From positions 1 through 40,874 of the forward strand of contig JACHTQ010000012.1 in NCBI GenBank assembly GCA_020135845.1: a stretch of 40,874 nt of DNA. The letters are read 5' to 3'. The notes under the pieces are model-generated. The model saw only the letters and a program-made list of their open reading frames with translations. It was not told where the DNA came from and made no database searches. Positions within the stretch are counted from its first letter, which is position 1. Each line of letters starts with the position of its first letter. This DNA comes from Campylobacter sp. W0018 (lineage in GTDB: Bacteria; Campylobacterota; Campylobacteria; Campylobacterales; Campylobacteraceae). Below, piece by piece: positions 18,382 to 28,215 of this stretch. The translations under genes and the position numbers were made by a program.

Positions 18382-18738
18382 ATGAAAAAAAACGACTTAA
18401 ACTTTTTTAAAGATAATCTAGAGCAAAGAAAAAAAAATATAAAAGAAGATTTGCAAAGCAATTCCAGAGAAATTGAAGCTTTACACAATAGTGTTCCTAG
18501 TGATAGTGTTGATTTTTCAGTAATAGAAACAAATTCTCAAATTGATCTTGCTATAAGTGCTAATTTGAAACAAGAATTAAAAGAAATTGAGGAATCTCTT
18601 GATAAAATTAAAAATAATAATTATGGCATTTGCGAATTCTGCGAAGAAGAAATTGCGATTGAGAGACTTAAGATAAAACCTCACGCAAAATACTGCATCA
18701 CTTGTCATGAAAATTTAGAAAAAAGGGAAAATCTATGA
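18382..18738 (+). CDS. dksA: DksA-family RNA polymerase-binding zinc finger protein
   Basis: A 118-residue protein of the DksA/TraR family, which binds in the RNA polymerase secondary channel and tunes transcription in starvation. It shows a coiled-coil region (about 10-80) with an acidic tip segment SDSVDFSVIET, and a C4 zinc finger with Cys84, 87, 105 and 108 (CEFCEEE...CITC). It follows rlmH by 13 bases and overlaps the next gene by 4 bases. The first 20 codons contain an A8 tract (18385-18392) and an A9 tract (18429-18437). Confidence 0.92.
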   Translation: MKKNDLNFFKDNLEQRKKNIKEDLQSNSREIEALHNSVPSDSVDFSVIETNSQIDLAISANLKQELKEIEESLDKIKNNNYGICEFCEEEIAIERLKIKPHAKYCITCHENLEKRENL

Positions 18739-19721
18739 AAATTAAGCTATTTTTGGGAGCTAGTTTTATTTATACTCTTATAATATTTACATTTGCTTGG
18801 TATTTAAAACTTGGTAGTTATAGTCTAAATTTTAGCACTTATAATTTTGAACTTCCGATTATGATTTGGTTGATTTTGCCTTTAATCCCTTTAATCATTT
18901 TTGCTACCTTTCACATGATTTTTTACCATTTTTTACTAACTCTTAAGTTCAAACATTTCTTCAAAGACTCTGCTAAATTCGAAAACTATATCCAAAATTT
19001 GCTTTTAGAAAAAGACTTAAATACAAGCTTTTATACTCAAGAATTTAGAAAAGTGGCACAACTAGCAAAAATTGTAAAAACCCATGAAAAAATTCCAAAC
19101 GAAACCAAAATCAATGAAATTTTAGACCTTATTGATGCTTTAAATAATCAAGAATGTGCTAATATTTCTAAATTCAAACTCCCAAATAACAATATTTTAT
19201 TTTTAAAGAATGAACAAAATCGCATTCAAAATGATGTAAATTATGCCTATTCTAAAATAAAAAACATCACTGAAATCAAAGATGAATTTGAGGAGTTAGC
19301 CTTTAATACTCTTCTTAAAAAAGGCAATTATGAACAAATCAAAAATATTAAAATTTCTAAAAATTCTCATCAAATTTTAAATCTAATAAAACGCTTTAAA
19401 GATGGAAATATTGAACTTAATACCGCTGAATTTGAAGTTTTGCTCACCCACTCTCTCTTAAATGAAAAAGAATATTTAAGCATTGCAAAAATGAGCACTC
19501 AATTTTTTAATCCAGATGCAATACTAGGAATTTTTTCTAAAATAAAAAATGAAAAAAATGAAGCTTTAAAAGCGTACTTATACTTACTTGCTGAATTTGG
19601 GCTTTTAGATGAACTAAGAGAGCAAATTAGAAAAGATGAAAAAAAATTTAGCGATTTTAAAGCCTTTTTAATCCTTAAAGAAAATAACATAAAATTTGAT
19701 TTAAATCACCTCATACAATGA
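18735..19721 (+). CDS. Conserved membrane protein of unknown function
   Basis: I do not recognise a named family. The 328-residue protein has two hydrophobic segments near the N-terminus (about residues 5-25 and 40-65, the second rich in Leu/Ile/Pro) and then about 260 residues that look wholly alpha-helical, with many Lys, Glu and Asn and repeated short amphipathic helices (TPR-like in feel, but no motif could be confirmed). The start overlaps the dksA stop by 4 bases and the end overlaps dus by 4, so it is co-translated with both. Matches the position I recall as Cj0124c. Confidence 0.8.
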   Translation: MKIKLFLGASFIYTLIIFTFAWYLKLGSYSLNFSTYNFELPIMIWLILPLIPLIIFATFHMIFYHFLLTLKFKHFFKDSAKFENYIQNLLLEKDLNTSFYTQEFRKVAQLAKIVKTHEKIPNETKINEILDLIDALNNQECANISKFKLPNNNILFLKNEQNRIQNDVNYAYSKIKNITEIKDEFEELAFNTLLKKGNYEQIKNIKISKNSHQILNLIKRFKDGNIELNTAEFEVLLTHSLLNEKEYLSIAKMSTQFFNPDAILGIFSKIKNEKNEALKAYLYLLAEFGLLDELREQIRKDEKKFSDFKAFLILKENNIKFDLNHLIQ

Positions 19722-20635
19722 TAGATTTTACCAATAAACCCTTGTTTCTGGCTCCAATGGCAGGTTTTTCAGACTTGCCATTTAGAAATGTGGTTAAAAA
19801 ATTTGGAGCTGATGTAACTATCAGTGAAATGATAAGCTCTAATGCTTTAGTGTATGAAAACTCTAAAACTTTGCACATGCTAGAGCGTTCAGAACTTGAA
19901 AAACCTTATATTGTACAAATTGCTGGGGGAGACAAAGAAGTACTTAAAAAGGCTATTGAATTTCTTAATCAAATCGATTTTATAGATGGCATAGATTTTA
20001 ACTGCGGCTGTCCTGTAAATAAAGTAGTTAAGCAATGTGCTGGTAGCGCCTTATTAAATGATTTAGAGCTTTTTAAAACTTTAGTAGGAGTGATCAAACA
20101 AACCAATAAAAAAAGATTAACAAGTGTCAAATTTAGATTAGGATTTAATGAAAAATATCCTGAAAAAATGGCTAAAATTTGTGAAAATTTAGGCGTTGAT
20201 TTTGTAAGCATTCATGGACGAACAAGAAAACAACTTTATAGCGGAAAGTCTGATTATGACTCTATAGCCTTTGCTAAAGCAAGTGTAAAAATTCCTGTCA
20301 TTGCTAATGGAGATATTAATGCAAATAACGCGCTTGAGGTTTATAATATCACAAAATGCGATGGATTAATGATAGGAAGAGCAAGTATAGGTAATCCTTG
20401 GATCTTTTATGAAATAAAACACAATAAAAAAGTTGAAGAAAGCTTAAAAAAAGAAATTATATTAACCCATTTTGAAGAAATGTTAAAGCATTATAAAAAT
20501 CAAGCCGTGAATATATTTCGCAAACATTTACATGAGTATTCCAAAGGACACAAAGAAGCTTCAGCCTTTAGAGATGAAGTTAATCGCATCAATGATGCAA
20601 AAGAAATGAAGAAAAAAATAGAATCATTTTTTTAA
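19718..20635 (+). CDS. dus: tRNA-dihydrouridine synthase (DusB-like)
   Basis: FMN enzyme that reduces uridines in the tRNA D-loop. The 305-residue protein starts with APMAGFSDLPFR (FMN-binding), contains the active-site segment DFNCGCPVNKV with catalytic Cys98, the substrate loop VKFRLGF, SIHGRTRKQLYSG, and the phosphate-binding IANGDIN...GLMIGRASIGNPWIF. The TIM-barrel is followed by a helical C-terminal domain. Family DusB/YhdG is likely, but the subtype is not certain. Last gene of the accD-led cluster; a bidirectional hairpin separates it from nrdA. Confidence 0.92.
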   Translation: MIDFTNKPLFLAPMAGFSDLPFRNVVKKFGADVTISEMISSNALVYENSKTLHMLERSELEKPYIVQIAGGDKEVLKKAIEFLNQIDFIDGIDFNCGCPVNKVVKQCAGSALLNDLELFKTLVGVIKQTNKKRLTSVKFRLGFNEKYPEKMAKICENLGVDFVSIHGRTRKQLYSGKSDYDSIAFAKASVKIPVIANGDINANNALEVYNITKCDGLMIGRASIGNPWIFYEIKHNKKVEESLKKEIILTHFEEMLKHYKNQAVNIFRKHLHEYSKGHKEASAFRDEVNRINDAKEMKKKIESFF

Positions 20636-20646
20636 TCAATTTGAAT

Positions 20647-20675
20647 TTGAAGTTTTAAAAGATTAAAAACTTCAA
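20647..20675. terminator. Bidirectional terminator between dus and nrdA
   Basis: Perfect 10-base stem TTGAAGTTTT / AAAACTTCAA with a 9-base loop, followed by TAATTTTTTT on the plus strand; it lies between two convergent genes. Confidence 0.75.
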
Positions 20676-20683
20676 TAATTTTT

Positions 20684-23053
20684 TTACTGACATCCCTCGC
20701 ATTCTATACTGCGATCAGCTACATTGACTTTTTCGCTATTAGGACTTTCGCTTCTTAAATAATATGTAGATTTAACGCCAAGCTCCCAGGCAAGTTGGTA
20801 AATTTCATTAAGATAGCCTCCACTTGCCTTATCTAGCGATAAAAAGATATTTAAACTTTGACCTTGATCGATCCACTTTCCACGTATGGCAGCTGCTTTT
20901 ACTAAAATTCTTTGATCAAGCTCATAAGCTGGAGTGTAATATTCCCAAGTTTCAAGACTTAAATTTGGAACAACAACAGGTATCATACCGCTTAAATTCT
21001 GCTCAAACCACTTACGCTTATAAACAGGCTCTATAGTTTGAGTGGTTCCCACCAAAATAGATATAGAAGAAGTAGGAGCAATTGCCATTAAATACCCATT
21101 TCTCATACCATCTTTTCTTACTTTTTCCCTAAGTTTATTCCAATCACAATCACTTTGATTAAATAAACCTTCTCTTAAAGTTAGAGCTTTAGCTTGTTCA
21201 TTAGCAACATCAATAGGGAAAATTCCTTTGCTCCAATTTGATCCTTGAAAATCAGGATAAGATCCTTTTTCTATGGATAAATTAGAACTTGCATTTATAG
21301 CTTCAAAACTAATTTTTTCCATAATTCTATCAATCATTTCAAAATGCTCTTCGCTTCCCCAATGAATTCTAGCTTCAGCAAGCATTTGTGCTTCTCCCAT
21401 AACTCCAAGCCCTATAGAACGTGATTTTAAATTTGTATCTTTTACTTTTCTATGAGGATAGAAATTTAAATCAATCACATTATCAAGCATACGTATAGCC
21501 GTAGGCACAACACGTTCTATATCTTCCTTAGAATGCACTTTACTTAAATTAACACTTGCCAAATTACACACAGCGGTTTTACCGTCATTTTTATATTTTT
21601 CAACTATATAAACTTTGTTACCATCAATACTATCTAAAGTCGAAATTTTCTTAGCTGATTTTTCATGGCCACCATCTATAATAACACGCTCTTCTTCATC
21701 ATAATGTCTCTCATCACCATTTTCAAAAACAACTTTAATTTGATAATAATTAGGATTGGTATTTTGAAAAATTTCAGTACATAAATTTGAACTTCTAATG
21801 ATTCCAACGTGAGAGTTTGGATTGGCCTTATTAGCAGTATCTTTAAAGCATAAAAATGGCAAACCTGTCTCAAAATAATTTAACAATATTTTTTTCCAAA
21901 GCTCTTTGGCTTCTACGATTTCTTTAACTATATTTTCATCTTTTTCATATTCTTTATAGCGTTTTTCAAATTCTTCACCATACAAATCGCACAAATCGGC
22001 TGTATCAGCAGGATCAAAAAGCGTCCATTTGTCATTAGCTCTAACCCTTTTCATAAAAAGATCATTGATCCATAAAGCAGGAAAAAGTTCATGCGCTCTA
22101 CGTCTTTCCTCTCCGGAATTCTTTCTTAAATCTATAAAATCACCTATATCCATATGCCAAGGCTCTATATAAACCGCAATAGCACCTTTTCTAGTTCCAA
22201 GTTGATCTACAGCCACTGCAATATCATTTGTAATTTTTAAAAAAGGAATGATTCCCCCAGCTGCATTTTTATGTCCGTCTATACTTCCACCCATAGCACG
22301 AACTTTAGACCAATCCCAACCTATACCACCGCCAAATTTAGATAAAAGTGCCATTTCTTGGTAAGAATCAAAAATGCCTTCAATATTATCAGGAGTACTT
22401 CCTATATAGCAAGAACTGAGTTGATGTCTAGTGGTTCTAGCATTCGAAAGAGTCGGAGTAGCAAGCATAATTTCAAATTTAGAAATCAAATCATAAAATT
22501 TTTTAGCCCATTCTCCAGGATTAAATTCATTTTGTGCTAAAAACATGGCTATAGCCATAAACATTTGCTGTGGAAGTTCTATAGGCATACCCTTGCTATC
22601 TTTAATCAAATAACGATCATATAAAGTTTTAACACCCAAATAAGTAAATTGCATATCGCGCTCAGGCTTGATATAATCATTTAAATCATCTAGATCATAT
22701 TTTTCTTTTAAGCCCAGTAAAATTCTTCCTTCTTTTTCTCCTCTTTCAAAATAATCACGTAAATGATTATAACGATTCATTCCATTAACTTTTTTATACA
22801 AATCAAACAAAAAAAGTCTAGCAGCAACAAAAGTCCAATTTGGACAATCAATATCTATCTTATCCACAGCCGTTTTAATAAGAGTTTTTTGAATTTCTTC
22901 GGTTGAAATTCCATCTCTAAACTGAATTTTTGCATCAAGTTCTAATTCGCTTAGGCTCACACCTTCTAGGTCTCTCACAGCATCAGAAGTGCATTTTTTA
23001 ATTTTAGAAATATCTAATTCTTCCGTTCGGCCATTTCTTTTTATAACTTTCAT
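20684..23053 (-). CDS. nrdA: Ribonucleoside-diphosphate reductase alpha subunit (class I)
   Basis: Large subunit that reduces ribonucleotides, working with NrdB (not in this window). The 789-residue protein has an N-terminal ATP-cone (MKVIKRNGRTEELDISKIKK), the active-site Cys215 in LSSCYIG, the loop SSNLCTEI with the Asn-Cys-Glu triad, CNLASVNLSK, and a C-terminal Cys pair at the very end (CEGCQ) that shuttles electrons from thioredoxin or glutaredoxin. It follows purB by 16 bases on the same strand, so nucleotide synthesis genes are co-transcribed. Confidence 0.96.
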   Translation of the reverse strand: MKVIKRNGRTEELDISKIKKCTSDAVRDLEGVSLSELELDAKIQFRDGISTEEIQKTLIKTAVDKIDIDCPNWTFVAARLFLFDLYKKVNGMNRYNHLRDYFERGEKEGRILLGLKEKYDLDDLNDYIKPERDMQFTYLGVKTLYDRYLIKDSKGMPIELPQQMFMAIAMFLAQNEFNPGEWAKKFYDLISKFEIMLATPTLSNARTTRHQLSSCYIGSTPDNIEGIFDSYQEMALLSKFGGGIGWDWSKVRAMGGSIDGHKNAAGGIIPFLKITNDIAVAVDQLGTRKGAIAVYIEPWHMDIGDFIDLRKNSGEERRRAHELFPALWINDLFMKRVRANDKWTLFDPADTADLCDLYGEEFEKRYKEYEKDENIVKEIVEAKELWKKILLNYFETGLPFLCFKDTANKANPNSHVGIIRSSNLCTEIFQNTNPNYYQIKVVFENGDERHYDEEERVIIDGGHEKSAKKISTLDSIDGNKVYIVEKYKNDGKTAVCNLASVNLSKVHSKEDIERVVPTAIRMLDNVIDLNFYPHRKVKDTNLKSRSIGLGVMGEAQMLAEARIHWGSEEHFEMIDRIMEKISFEAINASSNLSIEKGSYPDFQGSNWSKGIFPIDVANEQAKALTLREGLFNQSDCDWNKLREKVRKDGMRNGYLMAIAPTSSISILVGTTQTIEPVYKRKWFEQNLSGMIPVVVPNLSLETWEYYTPAYELDQRILVKAAAIRGKWIDQGQSLNIFLSLDKASGGYLNEIYQLAWELGVKSTYYLRSESPNSEKVNVADRSIECEGCQ

Positions 23054-23069
23054 TGTTTCCCTTGCTTAA

Positions 23070-24398
23070 TTATTTAAATGTTCTTGCAAAAATAGCATCA
23101 ATATTTTTTGTATAGTAATCATAATTAAAACATTTACGTATATCTTCCTCGCTTAAACTTTTTCTTAAATCTTCATCATTTAAAAGTGCGATTAAAAATA
23201 AACTTTCATTTTTATTATTGATCGCCTCTTTGCCATTTTGTAAATCAGCCCATACCTTCATAGCATTTCTTTGAACGATTTTATAAGCTTCTTCACGACT
23301 AATTCCTTTAAAAGGAAGTTCTAGTAAAACACGTTGAGAAAAAACAAGTCCTCCAGTAAGATTTAAATTTTTCATCATATTTTCTGGATAAACTAAAAGA
23401 TTTTCGATCAAATTCGTAAGACGCGCAAGCATAAAATCTGCTGTTATAAAAGCATCAGGTAAAATAAATCTCTCTACACTAGAATGAGAAATATCTCTTT
23501 CATGCCAAAGTGCAACATTTTCCAATGCCGGTGTAACAAAAGATCGAAGAACTCTACAAAGCCCTGTAATATTTTCACTCAAAACTGGATTTCTCTTATG
23601 TGGCATTGCTGAACTTCCTTTTTGTCCTGTGCTAAAAAATTCTTCAGCCTCATAAACTTCCGTTCTTTGAAAATGTCTTATTGCTACAGCAATTTGCTCA
23701 CAAGATGAAGCTAAAATGGCAATAGCTGAAATTACTTGTGCGTAACGATCTCTTTGGATAACCTGATTAGAAACTGGAGCAGGTTTAAGATCTAAATTTT
23801 TGCAAACCTCTTCTTCAAATTCCAAAGGAGCGTGAGCGAAATTTCCCATTGCGCCACTGATTTTTCCATAACTAATCACTTCTTTAGCGTGCTCTATAAG
23901 ATCTTTAGCGTGCAAAATTTCATCATACCAAATTGCCATAACTAAACCAAAAGTTATAGGTTCGCCATGAATTCCATGGCTTCTTCCGACCATTAAGGTA
24001 TTTTTATGTTCTATGGCGCGTTTTTTTATAGCTTCTAAAAGTAAAGAGATATCCTCTAAAATAAGCTCTAAACTTTCTTTGATTTGCAAAGCAACCGCAG
24101 TATCAATACAATCAGAACTCGTCATTGCATAATGCACAAAACGACTCTCTTCTCCTAAACTTTCACTCACGCTTGTAAGAAAAGCTATAACATCATGTTT
24201 AGTTGTTTTTTCAATTTCATCAATTCTATCGATATCAAATTTTGCATTTTTTAAGATTTTTTCACAATCAGTATCGTTAATAAGATCTAATTTATTCCAA
24301 GCTTTTACAGCCGCTAATTCTACCTTTAGCCATGCATCATATTTGGCTTTAATATCCCATTTTTTAGCCATAATTTCTCTGCTATATCTTGCAACCAT
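23070..24398 (-). CDS. purB: Adenylosuccinate lyase
   Basis: Makes AICAR and AMP in purine synthesis. The 442-residue protein matches the family throughout: RYSREIMAKKW at the N-terminus, TSSDCIDTA (TS-D motif), GRSHGIHGEPITFG, and the fumarase/aspartase superfamily signature SSAMPHKRNP near 262-271. The start is ATG 24398 in MVARYSR. Divergent from the pseudouridine synthase gene with a 77-base spacer. Confidence 0.96.
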   Translation of the reverse strand: MVARYSREIMAKKWDIKAKYDAWLKVELAAVKAWNKLDLINDTDCEKILKNAKFDIDRIDEIEKTTKHDVIAFLTSVSESLGEESRFVHYAMTSSDCIDTAVALQIKESLELILEDISLLLEAIKKRAIEHKNTLMVGRSHGIHGEPITFGLVMAIWYDEILHAKDLIEHAKEVISYGKISGAMGNFAHAPLEFEEEVCKNLDLKPAPVSNQVIQRDRYAQVISAIAILASSCEQIAVAIRHFQRTEVYEAEEFFSTGQKGSSAMPHKRNPVLSENITGLCRVLRSFVTPALENVALWHERDISHSSVERFILPDAFITADFMLARLTNLIENLLVYPENMMKNLNLTGGLVFSQRVLLELPFKGISREEAYKIVQRNAMKVWADLQNGKEAINNKNESLFLIALLNDEDLRKSLSEEDIRKCFNYDYYTKNIDAIFARTFK

Positions 24399-24417
24399 GC
24401 TTTTAAACCTTTTTAGC

Positions 24418-24423
24418 TATAAT
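24418..24423 (+). promoter_or_regulatory. Likely -10 box for pseudouridine synthase gene
   Basis: TATAAT after TTTTTAGC, 52 bases before the ATG at 24476, in the spacer divergent from purB. Confidence 0.55.
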
Positions 24424-24475
24424 TTTAAAATGAAAAAATGGAATTCTATCTAAAAAATTCTAAGAAAGAAGTTAA

Positions 24476-25381
24476 ATGCCCTATATCAAAACAAAACTAC
24501 CTAATAATGGAAAAAAGGCATTTCAAGTCCTTATGGAAGCCTTGAAAATTCCCATAAATGAGGCGCAAAGACTGATCGATAAAAAAAGACTTTTTTGCGA
24601 TGGAAAATTAGTTGAAGAAAAGAATAAAATTTTAAATGGAACCGTAGAATTAATTGTTTATGAAACCCATCCAAAGGGAGTGGAGATTGTATTTGAAAAT
24701 GAAGATTTTGCCGTACTTGAAAAACCAAGTGGCGTTCTTAGCCATCCTAATGGAAGACATTGTCAATACAGTCTTAGTGATGAAATTTGGCATTTATGGG
24801 GAAAACAAGCCTCTATAGCTCATCGTCTTGATAAAGAAACGAGTGGGTTAATTCTTGTTGCAAAAAATAAACACGCTCAAATTCAATTTAAAACCATGTT
24901 TGAAAAAAAACAAATTCAAAAAGAGTATCTAGCTTTGATTTCGGGAAAAATAGAAAAAAATTTTAAAATTAATGCTCGCATAAATTTAGTCAAAAATTAT
25001 CACGATGTAAAAACCAGAATGCAAATTTGTGAAAAAGGAAAAAAAGCTTTGACTGAATTTGAAATTTTGAATTTTTTTCCTAAGTACGATTGCACACTTT
25101 TACTTTGCAAACCTCTAACAGGAAGACAACACCAAATAAGAATTCATTTATATCATGCAAAACATCCTATATTGGGTGATCCGCTTTATGGTTTAAAAAA
25201 AGAAGAGATTGAAGCGATATTAGATAGAAAAATAAATCTAGAAGAAAGAATTAATCTAACAGGAGCAAAACGCTTATGTTTGCACGCCAAATCTTTAAAA
25301 TTTACTTTTAAAGATTGTCAGTTTATCGTTAATTCTAAAAAAAATATTGAAAATGAATTTATCAAAGCTTTACATATCTAA
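24476..25381 (+). CDS. RluA-family 23S rRNA pseudouridine synthase
   Basis: The 301-residue protein has an N-terminal S4-like RNA-binding region (about 15-60, KIPINEAQRLIDKKRLFCDG) and the RluA catalytic core: AHRLDKETSGLILVAKN with catalytic Asp119, LLLCKPLTGRQHQIRIHL near 205-222, and GDPLYG. RluA/RluC/RluD-type enzymes modify helices of 23S rRNA; I cannot assign the exact site. Equivalent to the locus I recall as Cj0022c. In the reference a fumarylacetoacetase-family gene (Cj0021c) lies next; here docA follows directly. Confidence 0.9.
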   Translation: MPYIKTKLPNNGKKAFQVLMEALKIPINEAQRLIDKKRLFCDGKLVEEKNKILNGTVELIVYETHPKGVEIVFENEDFAVLEKPSGVLSHPNGRHCQYSLSDEIWHLWGKQASIAHRLDKETSGLILVAKNKHAQIQFKTMFEKKQIQKEYLALISGKIEKNFKINARINLVKNYHDVKTRMQICEKGKKALTEFEILNFFPKYDCTLLLCKPLTGRQHQIRIHLYHAKHPILGDPLYGLKKEEIEAILDRKINLEERINLTGAKRLCLHAKSLKFTFKDCQFIVNSKKNIENEFIKALHI

Positions 25382-25393
25382 GCAAAATACTTT

Positions 25394-25422
25394 TAAAATT
25401 TATTATTAATTAATAAATTTTA
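25394..25422. terminator. Long AT-rich inverted repeat between pseudouridine synthase gene and docA
   Basis: Perfect 12-base arms TAAAATTTATTA (25394-25405) and TAATAAATTTTA (25411-25422) around TTAAT. Being 12 bases past one stop and 20 bases before the docA -10, it could be an upstream terminator or an operator for docA. The A/T-only stem is weak for termination. Confidence 0.45.
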
Positions 25423-25441
25423 CATTATGATTATAAAACTT

Positions 25442-25447
25442 TATAAT
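25442..25447 (+). promoter_or_regulatory. Likely -10 box for docA-docB
   Basis: TATAAT 22 bases before the docA ATG, with a TTAAGGAAATT ribosome binding site in between; no clear -35. Confidence 0.6.
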
Positions 25448-25469
25448 AAAATTAAGGAAATTAGAACCA

Positions 25470-26381
25470 ATGAAAATATTTTATACAATACTACTTTTAA
25501 TAACAACATCATTTGCAATCGATATGGTTGATCCGCTTCCAGATAAAATACCTTATGATAAACAAAAAGCTATTCTTGGAAAAAAATTATATATGGATAC
25601 TTCTTTATCCAAAGATGGAAAAGTATCTTGCAATACCTGCCATAATATTAATAATTATGGAGTTGATAATACCGTAAATTCAAATGGGGTAAATAATCAA
25701 TTAGATACGCCTTTTAATACACCAACCACTTTTAATTCTGTATTTAATTTTGTTCAATTTTGGAATGGGCGAGAGCAGAATTTACAAGATCAAGCAAAGG
25801 TGCCTTTATTTAATCCCAAGGAAATGGGCTTAACTCCAGAATTTCTTTTAAAACAAATTAATGCGAATGCTGATTATGTAAAAAGTTTTGAAGATATTTA
25901 TGGAGAGGTTAGCGTAGATAATATAGCTGATGCAATTGCAGAATTTGAAAAAACACTTATCACCCCAAATTCTCCTTTCGATAAATATTTAAAGGGGGAT
26001 GAGAATGCGATTTCCGAAAAAGCAAAAAGAGGCTACGAAGAATTTAAAGCTCAAGGTTGTATTTCTTGCCACCAAGGACAAAATATAGGTGGCAATATGT
26101 TTCAAAAAATTGGTATTTTTCAAGAATATCCTAATCAAGAAGACTTAGGACGCTATGAGATAACAAAAAAAGAGAGCGATAAGATGGTATTTAAGGTACC
26201 AAGTCTTAGAAATATAGCTAAAACAGCTCCTTATTATCATGATGGAAGTATACCAACTTTAGATGCTTGTGTTCAATTTATGGCTTACTATCAACTTGGA
26301 AAGTTTTTAACCCAAGAAACCGTAGATAATATAGTAGCTTTTCTAGAAAGCCTAACAGGAGAATATGATGACAACATCTAA
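25470..26381 (+). CDS. docA: Di-haem cytochrome c peroxidase DocA
   Basis: Periplasmic enzyme of the bacterial cytochrome c peroxidase family, reducing H2O2 with electrons from a c-type cytochrome. The 303-residue protein has a signal peptide (to about residue 16) and two haem c attachment motifs, CNTCH (Cys54, Cys57, His58) and CISCH (Cys197, Cys200, His201). Met in [10 protein letters not shown] (about 267-276) is the likely axial ligand of the high-potential haem. It overlaps docB by 17 bases. The name follows the C. jejuni docA/docB pair, reported to matter in chick colonisation; the true electron donor is unknown here. Confidence 0.92.
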   Translation: MKIFYTILLLITTSFAIDMVDPLPDKIPYDKQKAILGKKLYMDTSLSKDGKVSCNTCHNINNYGVDNTVNSNGVNNQLDTPFNTPTTFNSVFNFVQFWNGREQNLQDQAKVPLFNPKEMGLTPEFLLKQINANADYVKSFEDIYGEVSVDNIADAIAEFEKTLITPNSPFDKYLKGDENAISEKAKRGYEEFKAQGCISCHQGQNIGGNMFQKIGIFQEYPNQEDLGRYEITKKESDKMVFKVPSLRNIAKTAPYYHDGSIPTLDACVQFMAYYQLGKFLTQETVDNIVAFLESLTGEYDDNI

Positions 26382-28155
26382 TAAAAAAATTTCTTTTTTA
26401 TATCAGTTTATTTTTTTAGCAATTTGCACATTAATTGCTATTTTTATATTATTAGGAATTATTTTTAATAATTACACTTCAAGTAAAAATTCTAAAGAAA
26501 TTATAAATACTCTACAAACCCTTCAAATCTTAAATACACGCATCGATAAAGTTTTTCAAAATAGCTTTGATTTTATCAATTACGATGAAAGTGTTGTAGC
26601 AATTAAACAAATGAAAGATATGCTAAAAAAACTAAAAAAACTAGGGATTGATGATTCTTATGTTGAAACTATTTTTAAAGAAAAATTAGCGCAACTAGAT
26701 CATTTTAAGTCAGCTAATTCTATCGCGGTCAATTCTAAATTTTATCTTTTTGAATTAGCTAAAGATTATTTTGATGAAACTGAAAATAACTTAAGTAAAA
26801 AAGATTCTAAAAATTTAAAAACAATAAATTCTATCCTTAGAATTATTGCAACAGAAAATGTTTTAGAAAAAAGTACTTTAAAGCATTTAGATGCCTTAAT
26901 ACAAAATTTATCATTGATGAAAAATAATGACACTTTAGAGCTTTTCGCAACCCATTACAAAATGATTTTAAAACAAATTCAAATTATGCAGGGTGATTCA
27001 ACTATTTATTCTAATAATACACTGGCTAAAGAGCTTGATCGCCTTAATCAAATCACACAGTCAAATATTGATAAAATCAATATACAAAAACTATACGTAG
27101 CGATTGGAGTTTTTGCTTTGGTTTTTGTTTTGCTGATTTTGTTTATTTCTATTACTTTGAAAAAAATTATTATTCCTGTGAGAATTTTAGAAAAACTAAG
27201 CACCAATCTAGCCAGCGAAGAGGCAAATTTATCCTCTCGTTTAAATATAGATCCAAAAAGCGAATTAGGACAAAGTGCGGCACATATTAACACCTTTATT
27301 TCGGTTGTACAAAATTCTGTACTTGAAGCTATCGAAAATGCAGAAGCTAACTATAAAAATTCTAAACAATTAAAAAATAATGCTGATACCCTTGAAGAGA
27401 GTTCAACTTCTCAAAATAATCAAATTGAAAATGTGAAAGAAATCACTAATGTTTTAGATGATCACATCGCATTAGCTGGAAATTTAGCACAAGAAAGCGT
27501 TGATAATATGCAAGATATGCATTTACTCATGAATAAAGTAGGAGATACCCTTACTCAACTTGTTGATCTTATTTACGAAAATAACGCAAAAGAACAAAAT
27601 GTTGTTGTCAATATGGATAATTTAACTCAAAGTGCTGACAATATCATCGAAATTACTAATTCTGTTAGAGATATAGCCGATCAAACCAATCTACTTGCTC
27701 TTAATGCAGCTGTTGAAGCAGCTAGAGCGGGAGAGCATGGACGAGGATTTGCTGTTGTTGCTGATGAGGTTGGAAAACTTGCTGATAAAACAAGTAAATC
27801 TCTTTTAAGTATCAATGCCACTGTTAATACCATCGTTCAACAAATCAATGATAACAAATCTTTAATGGATCTAATTCATGAATCTATGAAAGAAACTTCA
27901 GAGAAAACCAATAGTTTGCAACAAGAACTTATTAACTCTATGCACAAGCTGGAAAGCTCTATAAAATCGACTCAAGTTATGAAAGATAAAAGTACAGAGG
28001 TGCAAGAAAAAATGTTTATTTTAAGAGACAGCGTCGATAAAGTAAATGAACTTGCTAATCTTATTAAGGATCTTTCCTGCGAAGTTAATAATATTTCTAG
28101 CAATGTCTTTAATGGAGCTTCTAAACTTTCACAAAAACTTAATAATTTCAAATAA
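26365..28155 (+). CDS. docB: Methyl-accepting chemotaxis protein DocB
   Basis: A 596-residue transducer with two membrane segments (about 9-31 and 236-258), a helical periplasmic sensor region between them, a HAMP linker ([13 protein letters not shown] onward), and a signalling tip with [27 protein letters not shown] near 435-460. It starts inside docA at tandem ATG ATG codons (26365/26368), with AGGAGAA at 26357-26363; the second ATG has the better spacing. It is co-transcribed with a peroxidase, so a redox- or peroxide-related signal is plausible but is only inference. A 9-base direct repeat CTAAAAAAA occurs twice (26623-26640), coding for LKKLKK. Confidence 0.92.
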   Translation: MMTTSNKKISFLYQFIFLAICTLIAIFILLGIIFNNYTSSKNSKEIINTLQTLQILNTRIDKVFQNSFDFINYDESVVAIKQMKDMLKKLKKLGIDDSYVETIFKEKLAQLDHFKSANSIAVNSKFYLFELAKDYFDETENNLSKKDSKNLKTINSILRIIATENVLEKSTLKHLDALIQNLSLMKNNDTLELFATHYKMILKQIQIMQGDSTIYSNNTLAKELDRLNQITQSNIDKINIQKLYVAIGVFALVFVLLILFISITLKKIIIPVRILEKLSTNLASEEANLSSRLNIDPKSELGQSAAHINTFISVVQNSVLEAIENAEANYKNSKQLKNNADTLEESSTSQNNQIENVKEITNVLDDHIALAGNLAQESVDNMQDMHLLMNKVGDTLTQLVDLIYENNAKEQNVVVNMDNLTQSADNIIEITNSVRDIADQTNLLALNAAVEAARAGEHGRGFAVVADEVGKLADKTSKSLLSINATVNTIVQQINDNKSLMDLIHESMKETSEKTNSLQQELINSMHKLESSIKSTQVMKDKSTEVQEKMFILRDSVDKVNELANLIKDLSCEVNNISSNVFNGASKLSQKLNNFK

Positions 28156-28187
28156 TTTAATCCGTATTTTATAAATATGGATTAAAT
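28155..28187 (+). terminator. Strong hairpin terminator after docB
   Basis: A 15-base stem (28155-28169 with 28173-28187, one G-U pair; ends ATTTAATCC / GGATTAAAT) with a 3-base loop, followed by a T-rich run. Confidence 0.8.
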
Positions 28188-28215
28188 ATTTTATGTTTAT
28201 TTTATTTTAATGAGG

